DNA from: Pseudomonadota bacterium
Lineage (GTDB): Bacteria; Pseudomonadota; Alphaproteobacteria; UBA9219; RGZA01
DNA length: 19,562 bases
Direction of reading: 5' to 3'
Assembly (NCBI GenBank): GCA_016195205.1
Contig: JACQAB010000096.1
Location: forward strand, 1 to 19,562
Every line of letters begins with the position of its first letter. Within the stretch, counting starts at the first letter, position 1. The notes under the pieces were generated by a model. It saw only the letters and a program-made list of their open reading frames with translations. It made no database searches and was not told the origin of the DNA. Made by a program: the position numbers and the translations under genes. Below are positions 13,656 to 19,562 of the stretch, one piece after another.

Positions 13656-15020
13656 ATGCCCCGTTTTCTGTTCCTGTTTCTTCTTTTGCTTTTCATGGCG
13701 CCGCACGATGCCGCGCGCGCGCAGGAAAGCGGCGGAAGCGGGTCGGGGCTTACCGTCATCCGCGACGTGGAAATCGAAAAATACCTCCACGATTTTGGCA
13801 ATCCTGTTTTTATCTCGGCGGGATTGAATCCGAATTCCGTAAAAGTGGTGATCGTGCGTGATCCCGTGCTGAACGCCTATGTGGCGGGCGGCCAGAATAT
13901 TTTCCTTCATACCGCGCTGATTCAGGCCACCGACAATGCGCGCCAGCTCATTGGCGTGATCGCGCATGAAACGGGCCATATTGCCGGCGGGCATCTTGCG
14001 CGCGGCAGCTCGGCGATGAAAAACGCCTCGCTGCAGGCCATTCTCAGCATGGTTCTGGGGGTAGGGGCGGCGCTGGCCAGTGGCGATCCGAATGCCGGCG
14101 CGGCGGTCATCACCGGCGGTCAGCAGATTGCCATGCGCTCCATGCTGGGCTTCACCCGCGTGATTGAAGGCTCGGCCGATGCCGCCGGCATGCGCTTCAT
14201 GGATGCAAACAAAATAAGTTCCCGCGGGCTTTTGGAATTTCTTGAAAAACTTGGCGCGCAGGAAGTCACGCCTGTTGACCGGCAGGTGGAATACGCGCGC
14301 ACCCATCCCCTTACGCAGGATCGCATCGATGCCGTGCGCGCGCATGTTGAGCAATCTCCTTATGGCGATGCTCCCGTCTCTGCGCAGCTTGAGGAGGCGC
14401 ACGCGCGCCTGAAGGCCAAGCTGATGGGGTATCTGCAGCCCGATGCGGCGCTGTTGCGCTATGCCGAAAAAGATCCGCGCATCAACGCACGCTACGCCCG
14501 CGCCATCGCGCATTACCAGAAGGGCGACATGGACCAGGCCGTGGCGCAAATGAACGGGCTTTTGAAAGAAGAGCCGAGCAATCCCTATTTTCATGAATTG
14601 AAGGGACAGATTTTGTTCGAAAGCGGCCATATAAGGGAGGCAGCCGACTCTTACCGCAAAGCCACCAGCCTGATGCCCGAGGCCGGACTTTTGCAGGCCG
14701 CCTATGGCCATGCCCTGGTTGAAACGCATGATCCGGCGCTGCTGGACGAAGCGGTGAATCATTTGAACCTGTCCCTGCGCGACGAGCCGCATGAGCCCTC
14801 GACCTGGCGGTTTTTGGCCACGGCCTGGGGCGAGAAAAAGAGCGAGGGCATGGTGGCTTATTGCTTGGGGGAAGAGGCCCTGGCCCGCGCCGACAACGGC
14901 GCAGCCCGCAAATGGGCCGAAAGAGCCCTGAAATTGCTGCCAAAAGGCTCGCCTTATGCGTTAAGAGCTCAGGATATTATCAAGGAGGCGCGGCAAAACG
15001 AGGATGACAAAAACAGTTAA
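13656..15020 (+). CDS. Periplasmic M48-family metalloprotease with TPR region (BepA/YfgC-like)
   Basis: BepA-like proteases degrade or assist stalled outer-membrane proteins such as LptD. The 454-residue protein has a Sec signal peptide (MPRFLFLFLLLLFMAPHDAARAQ). The zinc-binding HExxH is HETGH (H104, E105, H108), and the third ligand is probably E171 in EGSAD, the usual ExxxD arrangement. Between them is a hydrophobic, glycine/alanine-rich stretch (SILSMVLGVGAALASG-like, ~130-150). The family block VEYARTHPLTQDRIDAVRAHV lies at ~211-231. From ~260 on, the repeating pattern ARAIAHYQKGDMDQAVAQMNGLL, LKGQILFESGHIREAADSYRKA indicates tetratricopeptide repeats, as in BepA. ATG 13656 follows an AGGGA ribosome binding site. 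It lies 68 bp upstream of the DsbA-like gene and probably forms a folding-control pair with it. Confidence 0.9.
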   Translation: MPRFLFLFLLLLFMAPHDAARAQESGGSGSGLTVIRDVEIEKYLHDFGNPVFISAGLNPNSVKVVIVRDPVLNAYVAGGQNIFLHTALIQATDNARQLIGVIAHETGHIAGGHLARGSSAMKNASLQAILSMVLGVGAALASGDPNAGAAVITGGQQIAMRSMLGFTRVIEGSADAAGMRFMDANKISSRGLLEFLEKLGAQEVTPVDRQVEYARTHPLTQDRIDAVRAHVEQSPYGDAPVSAQLEEAHARLKAKLMGYLQPDAALLRYAEKDPRINARYARAIAHYQKGDMDQAVAQMNGLLKEEPSNPYFHELKGQILFESGHIREAADSYRKATSLMPEAGLLQAAYGHALVETHDPALLDEAVNHLNLSLRDEPHEPSTWRFLATAWGEKKSEGMVAYCLGEEALARADNGAARKWAERALKLLPKGSPYALRAQDIIKEARQNEDDKNS

Positions 15021-15087
15021 ACTCTCTTTAATGCTGCCTGATTAGGGTAGGGTCCGCTTAAATCTGTTTTTTCACAAGGAGAGTCTC

Positions 15088-15876
15088 ATGATGCGCTTGC
15101 GTTCTTTTGTTCTTGCCGCCGTCGCAGGCGTTTTGCTTGCGGTTCCCTGTTTTGCTGAAACGCCTGCCGCGCCAGCCTCGGCCCCGGCAGCTTCCTCCTC
15201 CTTCACGGACAAGCAGAAAACGGATCTTGAACAAATCATTCGTGATGTTCTGCAAAAAAATCCTGAGATCATTGTCAACGCCGCGCAAGCCTTTCAGATG
15301 AAGCAGGCGCAGGAAGCCGATAAGAAAGCGGCCGAAGCCGTCGTGCAATATAAAGACCAGCTATTCAACGACCCGAAAGATCCGGTGGAAGGCAACCCCA
15401 AGGGCACCGTCCAGATCGTGGAATTCTTTGATTACAACTGTGGTTTCTGCAAAAAAGCGCATGACCCGATCCTTGAGTTGGTAAAGGCGGAAAAGGACGT
15501 GAAGCTTGTCTATAAGCAGATGCCCATTCTGGCCGACAGCTCTAAGGTCGCCGCCAAGGCCGCGCTGGGTGCCGCGGCGCAGGGCAAATACATCGCCATG
15601 CATAACGCGCTGATGGAGCACAAAGGCTCACTGGACGATGCCACCATCATGGACATCGCCACGAAAGTAGGCGTGGATAGGGACAAGTTGAAAAAAGATA
15701 TGGAAAGCCCGGAAGTGGCGGGCCATCTTGCCGTCGACATGGATCTGGCCAACAAGCTGGGTGCGCATGGCACGCCTACCTTTGTCTTCGGTGATAAGGT
15801 TGTTCCGGGGGCGATGAGCCTTGAGGAAATGAAGAAGCTGGTTGACGAGGAGCGCCAGAAGCAGAAGAAGGGCTAA
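15088..15876 (+). CDS. DsbA-family periplasmic thiol-disulfide oxidoreductase
   Basis: The protein has 262 residues with a Sec signal peptide (MMRLRSFVLAAVAGVLLAVPCFA), cleaved before ETPAAP. An Ala/Pro/Ser-rich spacer leads to a helical N-terminal part (~35-85, TDLEQIIRDVLQKNPEIIVNAAQAF), a type common in alphaproteobacterial Com1/DsbA-like proteins. The thioredoxin fold holds the CGFC active site (C118, C121) in FDYNCGFCKKAHDPI, and the cis-proline in GTPTFVFG (T229-P230). The C-terminus is Lys/Glu-rich. A strong ribosome binding site (AAGGAGAG) precedes the ATG. The active site lies in the periplasm and probably introduces or shuffles disulfides; the in vivo partner, DsbB or DsbD, is not in the window. 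Confidence 0.92.
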   Translation: MMRLRSFVLAAVAGVLLAVPCFAETPAAPASAPAASSSFTDKQKTDLEQIIRDVLQKNPEIIVNAAQAFQMKQAQEADKKAAEAVVQYKDQLFNDPKDPVEGNPKGTVQIVEFFDYNCGFCKKAHDPILELVKAEKDVKLVYKQMPILADSSKVAAKAALGAAAQGKYIAMHNALMEHKGSLDDATIMDIATKVGVDRDKLKKDMESPEVAGHLAVDMDLANKLGAHGTPTFVFGDKVVPGAMSLEEMKKLVDEERQKQKKG

Positions 15877-15881
15877 TCAAT

Positions 15882-15964
15882 ACGTCACCCCAGCGTAGGC
15901 TGGGGTCCAGAGCCGTTAAGACACGGCTTTTGACCCTGGATGCCAGCTTTCGCTGGCATGACGT
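15882..15964. repeat. Palindromic dispersed repeat downstream of the DsbA-like gene
   Basis: The 83-bp unit is bounded by ACGTCA (15882-15887) and TGACGT (15959-15964). It contains CCCCAGC/GCTGGGG (15888-15905, loop GTAG), TCCAG/CTGGA plus AGCCG/CGGCT (15906-15940), and TGCCAGC/GCTGGCA (15941-15958). This is the common alphaproteobacterial intergenic palindrome built on CCCAGC...TCCAG...CTGGATGCCAGC. A transcript could fold into a strong stem and act as a 3' barrier. Confidence 0.8.
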
Positions 15965-16032
15965 GGCTGCCTTGATTTAGCCGGGAAGCCGGATTGTTTG
16001 GAATCTAACGTCTTTTTGTCCGGGAGTCGTCC

Positions 16033-16689
16033 ATGACGCGCCTTCAAACCCTTCTGCTTGCTGTCTTGCTTGCCTTGCCTGTGCCGCTACTGGCCGAGGC
16101 ACCCACCACTAACACCAGCAAGGCGCCTGCCGGTCCCTATGTCATGGACAAGAACCACGCCAGCCTTCTTTTCCGTGTCAATCATCTTGGTTTTTCGTTT
16201 TATCACGGACGTTTCAACGGGCTGGACGGCAAAATCGAATTTGATCCGATCCATCCGGAAAACAGCAAGGTCGACACCACTATCGACATCGCCAGCGTCG
16301 ACACGCATAACGCCAAGCTGGAAGATGAGTTGCGCAACGACCAGTGGTTCAATGCCGTCAAGTTTCCCACCGCCACGTTTCATTCCACCAAAATCACCCG
16401 CACCGCGCCCGATTTGTTCACCATGGAAGGCGATCTGACCATGATGGGCGTTACTCATCCGGTCACGTTGAACGTGGCTTTCCATGGCTATGGCGTATTC
16501 CCCATGAACAACAAGCCGACGCTGGGTTTTGGCGCTTCCACCTCCATTAAACGCTCGCTATGGGGTTTTACCAAGGCGGTTCCCATGGTCAGCGACGAGG
16601 TGCTGCTGCAGATTGAAGCGGAATTTAATTATGTCGGAGCTGTTCCACCGCCGCCGGCCGCGCTTCCTGGCGCGCCAGCCACTAAATAA
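16033..16689 (+). CDS. YceI-family periplasmic lipocalin-like protein (first copy)
   Basis: YceI proteins are periplasmic beta-barrels that bind long isoprenoid molecules such as polyprenyl or quinone-like ligands. The 218-residue protein has a signal peptide (TRLQTLLLAVLLALPVPLLAEA), then a canonical domain from ~36 to ~205: YVMDKNHASLLFRVNHLGFSFYHGRF, GLDGKIEFDP, SKVDTTIDIASVDTHNAKLEDELRNDQWFNAVKFPTATF, GDLTMMGVTHPVTLNVAF and the final RSLWGFTKAVPMVSDEVLLQIEAEF. A Pro/Ala-rich tail follows. The ATG has a GGGAG ribosome binding site. It is 6 bp upstream of the b561 gene, which is flanked by a second YceI on its other side; the pairing of YceI with a b561-type YceJ is familiar from Escherichia coli. 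Confidence 0.93.
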   Translation: MTRLQTLLLAVLLALPVPLLAEAPTTNTSKAPAGPYVMDKNHASLLFRVNHLGFSFYHGRFNGLDGKIEFDPIHPENSKVDTTIDIASVDTHNAKLEDELRNDQWFNAVKFPTATFHSTKITRTAPDLFTMEGDLTMMGVTHPVTLNVAFHGYGVFPMNNKPTLGFGASTSIKRSLWGFTKAVPMVSDEVLLQIEAEFNYVGAVPPPPAALPGAPATK

Positions 16690-16695
16690 TTGCCG

Positions 16696-17295
16696 ATGCC
16701 CGCCCCTGACATCCGCCGTTATCATGCCGTGGCGATAAGCCTGCACTGGCTGATCGCGGTTTTGATTATCGCCAATCTGGCCATCGGGCTGCTGTTCGGT
16801 TATATGGCGCGGCCCGACCGCTTCTGGTTCATGCAGCTGCATAAATCTTTCGGCATCACGGTGCTGGCGCTGACCTGCGCGCGGTTGTCGTGGCGCCTGT
16901 TCTGCAAACCGCCGCCGGAGCCCGCCTCGCTGAAAGGCTGGGAGCTATGGGCCGCGCAAGCCGTACATGTTTTGCTGTATGTGCTGATGTTCGCCATTCC
17001 CCTCAGCGGCTGGGTTCTGGTTTCAAGTTCCCCGCTGCACATTCCCACCGTGCTGTTCTGGAGCATTCCCTGGCCGCATCTGCCGTTCCTTGACAGCCTC
17101 GGCGACGCCAAGGCCTTTTCGCACCAGGCCGGGGAAATTCACGGCCTGCTTGCCTATGGCATGATTGGCCTGTTGGTCTTGCATGTGGGCGCGGCGCTGC
17201 GGCATCATTGGACGCTGAAGGATGAAATTCTGTTCCGTATGACCCCGGCCTTTTTGGAACACTTCCTGCGACGCCTACGTGGAGAAAAAGCATGA
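16696..17295 (+). CDS. Cytochrome b561 (YceJ-like)
   Basis: This integral inner-membrane dihaem b protein of 199 residues has four predicted membrane segments (~13-37, 50-67, 87-108 and 150-170). The histidines expected to bind haem are visible in DIRRYHAVAISLHW (H10, H17), FMQLHKSFG (H49), QAVHVLLY (H91), GEIHGLLAY (H149) and VLHVGAALRHH (H163). Length and spacing are normal. The stop of the preceding yceI-like gene is 6 bp before the chosen ATG; a TTG at 16690 is possible. Its TGA overlaps the ATG of the next yceI-like gene (ATGA at 17292-17295). It probably passes electrons between quinol and a periplasmic partner, but no substrate can be read from sequence. Confidence 0.92.
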   Translation: MPAPDIRRYHAVAISLHWLIAVLIIANLAIGLLFGYMARPDRFWFMQLHKSFGITVLALTCARLSWRLFCKPPPEPASLKGWELWAAQAVHVLLYVLMFAIPLSGWVLVSSSPLHIPTVLFWSIPWPHLPFLDSLGDAKAFSHQAGEIHGLLAYGMIGLLVLHVGAALRHHWTLKDEILFRMTPAFLEHFLRRLRGEKA

Positions 17296-17837
17296 AAAAA
17301 CTCCTTCTTGTTCTTGCCCTTCTGGTTCTGGCAGTTCCGGCCGAAGCCAAAGTCTGGAAAATCGATTACGCCAAAAGCAAACTAAGCTTCACCGGCCTGC
17401 AGGCGGGAAGGCCCTTTGGCGGGGTGTTCGGCAGCTGGGAAGGCGTGCTGGATTTCGACCCCGATCACACGGAAAGCGCGAAAATAGACGTCACCATCAA
17501 CATGGCCAGCTCCGCCACCGGTGACAAGCAGCGCGATGAAGCCCTGCCGCAGAAAGACTGGTTTGACGTGGCCGCATTCCCCAAAGCGATTTACCATGTG
17601 GTAAAGCTGGAAAAAGTCGACGACATGCATTTTGAAATGAAGGGCCAACTGACCATCAAGGGCAAAACGCATGAGGTGTCGCTGCCTTTTACCTTCATGC
17701 CTGAAACCGCCGGCATGCGCATGAAGGGCGAAACCGATGTTGACCGCAGCCAGTTCGACATCGGCATGGGCGAATGGGCGGGCGAGGCCCTGGTAGCCCA
17801 TAAAGTGACTATCGATATTGATGTATTGATGAATTGA
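17292..17837 (+). CDS. YceI-family periplasmic protein (second copy)
   Basis: The protein has 181 residues with a signal peptide (KKLLLVLALLVLAVPAEA) and a complete YceI domain: WKIDYAKSKLSFTGLQAGRPFGGVFGSWEGVLDFDPDHTESAKIDVTINMASSATGDKQRDEALPQKDWFDVAAFPKAIYHV, then GQLTIKGKTHEVSLPFTF and a final FDIGMGEWAGEALVAHKVTIDIDV. It is shorter than the first copy and differs throughout, so it is an old paralogue, not a fresh tandem duplicate. The TGSWEG/SATGDKQRDEALPQKDWFD pattern is the type I associate with the second YceI of such sets. Its ATG overlaps the b561 stop, so the two are translationally coupled. The gene probably supplies a binding protein for the same membrane redox system. Confidence 0.93.
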   Translation: MKKLLLVLALLVLAVPAEAKVWKIDYAKSKLSFTGLQAGRPFGGVFGSWEGVLDFDPDHTESAKIDVTINMASSATGDKQRDEALPQKDWFDVAAFPKAIYHVVKLEKVDDMHFEMKGQLTIKGKTHEVSLPFTFMPETAGMRMKGETDVDRSQFDIGMGEWAGEALVAHKVTIDIDVLMN

Positions 17838-17846
17838 CACGAAATG

Positions 17847-17955
17847 TCATCCCGGAAAGCGCGTAGCGCTTATCCGAGATCCTATTTTATTCTTCTTTCC
17901 ACAAACCAAATGGGCTCCCGGCTCGCGTTCGCTTCGCGAACTTGGCCGGGATGAC
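17847..17955. repeat. Palindromic dispersed repeat downstream of the second YceI gene
   Basis: GTCATCCCGG (17847-17856) is repeated inverted as CCGGGATGAC (17946-17955). Inside is AAGCGC/GCGCTT around GTA (17858-17872) and a GTTCG...CGAAC hairpin near the far end. This is a different copy type from 15882-15964 but of the same general class of bounded alphaproteobacterial intergenic palindromes. Confidence 0.75.
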
Positions 17956-18107
17956 GTGGAATTAGTCTTAATCTTCAAATGTTGGGAGTCTGTGCGGACG
18001 GCTTCTTAAAAGCGCTTGCAGCGGTTCTTTAATCGTTCGGCTGAAGGCCAATGCCCTATCTAATGAGGGCCCTGATGCGGCCTCTTCGCTTCTTCTCCAG
18101 CGTCTTC

Positions 18108-18132
18108 GGGACTTGGCTTTTTGCCAAGTCCC
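18108..18132 (+). other. Perfect 10-bp stem-loop upstream of aroQ
   Basis: GGGACTTGGC (18108-18117) and GCCAAGTCCC (18123-18132) pair exactly around TTTTT. No T tract follows on either strand, so it does not look like a standard intrinsic terminator. It could be the 3' end of a small RNA, a processing site or a transcript-stabilising element. Confidence 0.4.
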
Positions 18133-18225
18133 GCCGCCAATACCTCTCCATGTTTTTGCATGCTGTTACCCCATCTATTACTATTTCTTCATATCACATC
18201 TGTTTTTTTCCTTTAAAGGCTTTGT

Positions 18226-18255
18226 TTGACGCCCCTTAGCAAAACCCGCTAAACT
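18226..18255 (+). promoter_or_regulatory. Candidate promoter for aroQ-accB-accC
   Basis: TTGACG (18226-18231) and TAAACT (18250-18255) are separated by 18 bp and lie 31 bp before the aroQ ATG. The -35 is close to consensus, the -10 partial. The aroQ ribosome binding site is weak (ACGGG, about 8 nt away). Confidence 0.4.
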
Positions 18256-18285
18256 CTCGAATTCGTTAACTTTTACGGGTTTTGC

Positions 18286-18726
18286 ATGGCCTCGAAGCCA
18301 ACGGTTCTTATTCTGAATGGTCCGAACCTTAACCTGCTCGGCACGCGCGAGCCGGAGGTTTACGGCACCGCCACGCTCGACACCATCGAAAGCGAGTGCC
18401 AGGAAGCGGCCGACGAGCTGGGCATCGCCATCGATTTCCGCCAGACCAATCATGAAGGCGAGCTGGTGGACTGGATCCAGCAGGCGCGCGGCAAGCATGC
18501 CGGCATCATCATCAACGCCGGGGCGCTCAGCCACACTTCGGTGGCGGTGCTGGATGCCTTGAAGGGGATTGATTTGCCCGTGATCGAGGTTCACCTGTCC
18601 AACATCTATCGCCGCGAGGCCTTCCGCCAGCATTCCTATGTGTCGCAGGCGGCCACCGGCGTGATCTGCGGCCTGGGCCCCGCCGGCTATGTGTTGGCTC
18701 TTGAAGCCCTGGCCAACCTTCCATAA
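18286..18726 (+). CDS. aroQ: Type II 3-dehydroquinate dehydratase
   Basis: AroQ dehydrates 3-dehydroquinate to 3-dehydroshikimate, the third step of the shikimate pathway, as a cytoplasmic dodecamer. The 146-residue protein is full length. Key residues are visible: N11 in LNGPNLNLLG, R21 and the catalytic Y26 in GTREPEVYG, H60-region FRQTNHEGELVDWI, N77 and H83 in IIINAGALSHTSVAV, H103 in VIEVHLSNIYRREAFR, and R114. The loop NAGALSHTS replaces the usual NAGAYTHTS, a mild variation. It lies 10 bp upstream of accB's GTG, the classical aroQ-accB-accC order found in many proteobacteria. Confidence 0.96.
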   Translation: MASKPTVLILNGPNLNLLGTREPEVYGTATLDTIESECQEAADELGIAIDFRQTNHEGELVDWIQQARGKHAGIIINAGALSHTSVAVLDALKGIDLPVIEVHLSNIYRREAFRQHSYVSQAATGVICGLGPAGYVLALEALANLP

Positions 18727-18736
18727 AGAAAACCCC

Positions 18737-19192
18737 GTGCCTAACGACAAACCAAAGAGTGACATGCCTAAATTCGACGTTGATGACGATCTGGTCCGCC
18801 GCCTTTCCGCCCTGCTGAACGAAACGGGGCTGGGCGAAATTGAATTCGCCGAAGGCGAAAAGCGCATTCGCGTCACGCGCGGGGGCGTGGCAGTTGCCGC
18901 GCCTTTGCCTGCGTCTCAGGCGCCTGCCGCGTCGACCCTCGCCGCTGCCGAAAAGAATGAAAATGCCGTCGCCGCCCCCATGGTTGGCACGGTTTATCTG
19001 GCCCCGCAACCGGATGCGAAGCCGTTTACTTCAGTTGGGGCGAAGGTGAAAGCAGGTGACACCCTGGCCATCATCGAGGCAATGAAGGTGATGAACCCCA
19101 TCAAGGCGCCCAAGGGCGGCACGGTGGCGGAAATTCTGGTTCAAAGCGGCCAGCCGGTGGAATTCGGCCAGTCGCTGTTGGTAATCGAATGA
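18737..19192 (+). CDS. accB: Biotin carboxyl carrier protein of acetyl-CoA carboxylase
   Basis: AccB carries biotin between the biotin carboxylase (AccC) and the carboxyltransferase in malonyl-CoA synthesis. From the GTG at 18737 it has 151 residues. The N-terminal AccC-contacting part reads DLVRRLSALLNETGLGEIEFAEGEKRIRVTRG (~18-49). An Ala/Pro-rich linker follows (~50-80). The biotinyl domain begins at VAAPMVGTVYLAPQPDAKPF, and the biotinylated lysine is K117 in EAMKVMNPIKAP. An ATG at 18764 (142 residues) is a reasonable alternative start close to the family's usual beginning; neither has a strong ribosome binding site. A further in-frame ATG at 18689 lies inside aroQ and is unlikely. The gap to accC is occupied by repeats. 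Confidence 0.95.
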   Translation: MPNDKPKSDMPKFDVDDDLVRRLSALLNETGLGEIEFAEGEKRIRVTRGGVAVAAPLPASQAPAASTLAAAEKNENAVAAPMVGTVYLAPQPDAKPFTSVGAKVKAGDTLAIIEAMKVMNPIKAPKGGTVAEILVQSGQPVEFGQSLLVIE

Positions 19193-19229
19193 ATTTACGG
19201 AAAGCCTTTGCCACGAGCGAAGTGGGATT

Positions 19230-19320
19230 CCCCTCCCTTCCGCCTACGCTCAAGAAGCTTCGGCGGACGAGTTTGAGAAGAAGACCCGGCGTAGCTTTAG
19301 CGAAGCCGGGTCGGGAGGGG
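19230..19320. repeat. Two-hairpin palindromic repeat, copy 2 (between accB and accC)
   Basis: The outer stem pairs CCCCTCCC (19230-19237) with GGGAGGGG (19313-19320). Hairpin 1 is TCCGCC (19239-19244) with GGCGGA (19262-19267), as in copy 1. Hairpin 2 is CCCGGC (19285-19290) with GCCGGG (19305-19310); in copy 1 (4044-4130) the same position is CCCTCC with GGAGGG. The 14-nt loop of hairpin 2 differs from copy 1 in only its first base. Confidence 0.75.
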
Positions 19321-19325
19321 ATAAA

Positions 19326-19377
19326 GGGGAGGGACTTACCAAGCATAATCTAGATAGTGCTAGGTAATGCCCTCCCC
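19326..19377. repeat. 52-bp near-perfect palindrome between accB and accC
   Basis: GGGGAGGG (19326-19333) pairs with CCCTCCCC (19370-19377), and TTACCAAGCA (19336-19345) with TGCTAGGTAA (19358-19367), 9 of 10 matched. A 2x2 internal loop separates the stems and a 12-nt loop containing TCTAGA closes them. A further CCTCCC-type block (to 19401) resembles 3866-3898 in reverse orientation. Confidence 0.7.
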
Positions 19378-19441
19378 CAACCCCTCCCGAAGGGAGGAGG
19401 TCCGTTTAGGCTTTTTGCACCCACTTGTCTTAAAACCTTCG

Positions 19442-19562
19442 ATGTTCGAAAAAATCCTCATAGCCAATCGTGGCGAGATTGCCCTTCGCATCCATCGGGC
19501 CTGCAAGGAAATGGGCGTTGCCACGGTGGCCGTGCATTCCACGGCCGATGCCGATGCCATGC
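19442..19562 (+). CDS. accC: Biotin carboxylase subunit of acetyl-CoA carboxylase, 5' part only
   Basis: Forty codons from ATG 19442 to the window edge read MFEKILIANRGEIALRIHRACKEMGVATVAVHSTADADA, the unmistakable N-terminus of biotin carboxylase (ATP-dependent carboxylation of biotin on AccB). The ANRGEIALRI block is the start of its N-terminal domain. The rest lies beyond the window. It follows accB by 249 bp of repeat DNA, a gap much longer than usual for this operon. I see no good ribosome binding site just before the ATG; the sequence there is ACTTGTCTTAAAACCTTCG. Confidence 0.93.
   Translation, partial: MFEKILIANRGEIALRIHRACKEMGVATVAVHSTADADAM

Larger units (their letters stand above)
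17838..18285. other. Intergenic region before aroQ
   Basis: About 450 bp contain the palindrome at 17847-17955, a perfect stem-loop at 18108-18132 and a candidate promoter at 18226-18255. A 62-codon plus-strand frame at 18051-18239 lacks a ribosome binding site and looks random. I see no other gene. Confidence 0.6.

Noticed and set aside
13653..14792. 379-codon minus-strand frame over the M48 protease gene
   Set aside because: Antisense to a gene with clear HExxH and TPR features; composition is that of a shadow frame.
18181..18876. 231-codon minus-strand frame over aroQ and the accB start
   Set aside because: Antisense to two firmly identified genes; no motif of its own.

Overview
The window is about 20 kb of GC-rich, gene-dense DNA. 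Its core genes point to an alphaproteobacterium: an NDUFA12-type complex I accessory subunit next to mlaD, a DUF2155 gene and aat; an RNase E with a long acidic insert in its S1 region and an arginine-rich tail; PBP1A; a relative of the long B12-dependent NrdJ; and aroQ-accB-accC. Rhodospirillales-like or a neighbouring lineage is my guess. Nothing here fixes the genus, and most of the window looks like chromosomal core.

Layout. (1) Positions 1-2709, minus strand: an NrdJ-like protein without catalytic cysteines, followed with an ATGA overlap by a secreted protein that runs off the left edge. (2) 2813-4590, plus strand: NDUFA12, mlaD and DUF2155, a short co-directional run; a palindromic repeat cluster sits in frame inside the 5' end of the DUF2155 gene. 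(3) 4473-8510, minus strand: PBP1A, an unknown protein and aat, with aat converging on and overlapping DUF2155. (4) 8511-9284: a large divergent gap. It holds a strikingly self-complementary segment (three-way junction plus a predicted pseudoknot) and a nested stem just ahead of rne. (5) 9285-13111, plus strand: rne and two small unknown genes. (6) 13113-13455, minus strand: debris in which a ParA-like N-terminus runs out of frame into a Crp-type helix-turn-helix. (7) 13656-15876: a periplasmic BepA-like M48 protease and a DsbA-like oxidoreductase. (8) 16033-17837: YceI, cytochrome b561, YceI, tightly packed. (9) 18286 to the right edge: aroQ, accB and the start of accC, with accB and accC split by another repeat cluster.

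How the genes fit together. Envelope maintenance is the main theme: MlaD lipid transport, PBP1A peptidoglycan synthesis, the M48 protease and the DsbA-like protein in the periplasm, and the YceI/b561 membrane-periplasm set. The remaining core genes serve respiration (NDUFA12), RNA turnover (rne), N-end-rule tagging (aat), the shikimate pathway (aroQ) and fatty-acid initiation (accB, accC).

The least ordinary signals are the cysteine-poor NrdJ relative, the structured segment upstream of rne, the coding repeat insertion in DUF2155, the covarying palindromic repeat copies at 4044-4130 and 19230-19320, and the ParA/Crp junction. I saw no CRISPR array, rRNA, convincing tRNA, transposase or phage gene. 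All family calls come from reading the sequence and remembered family features; no database was searched.
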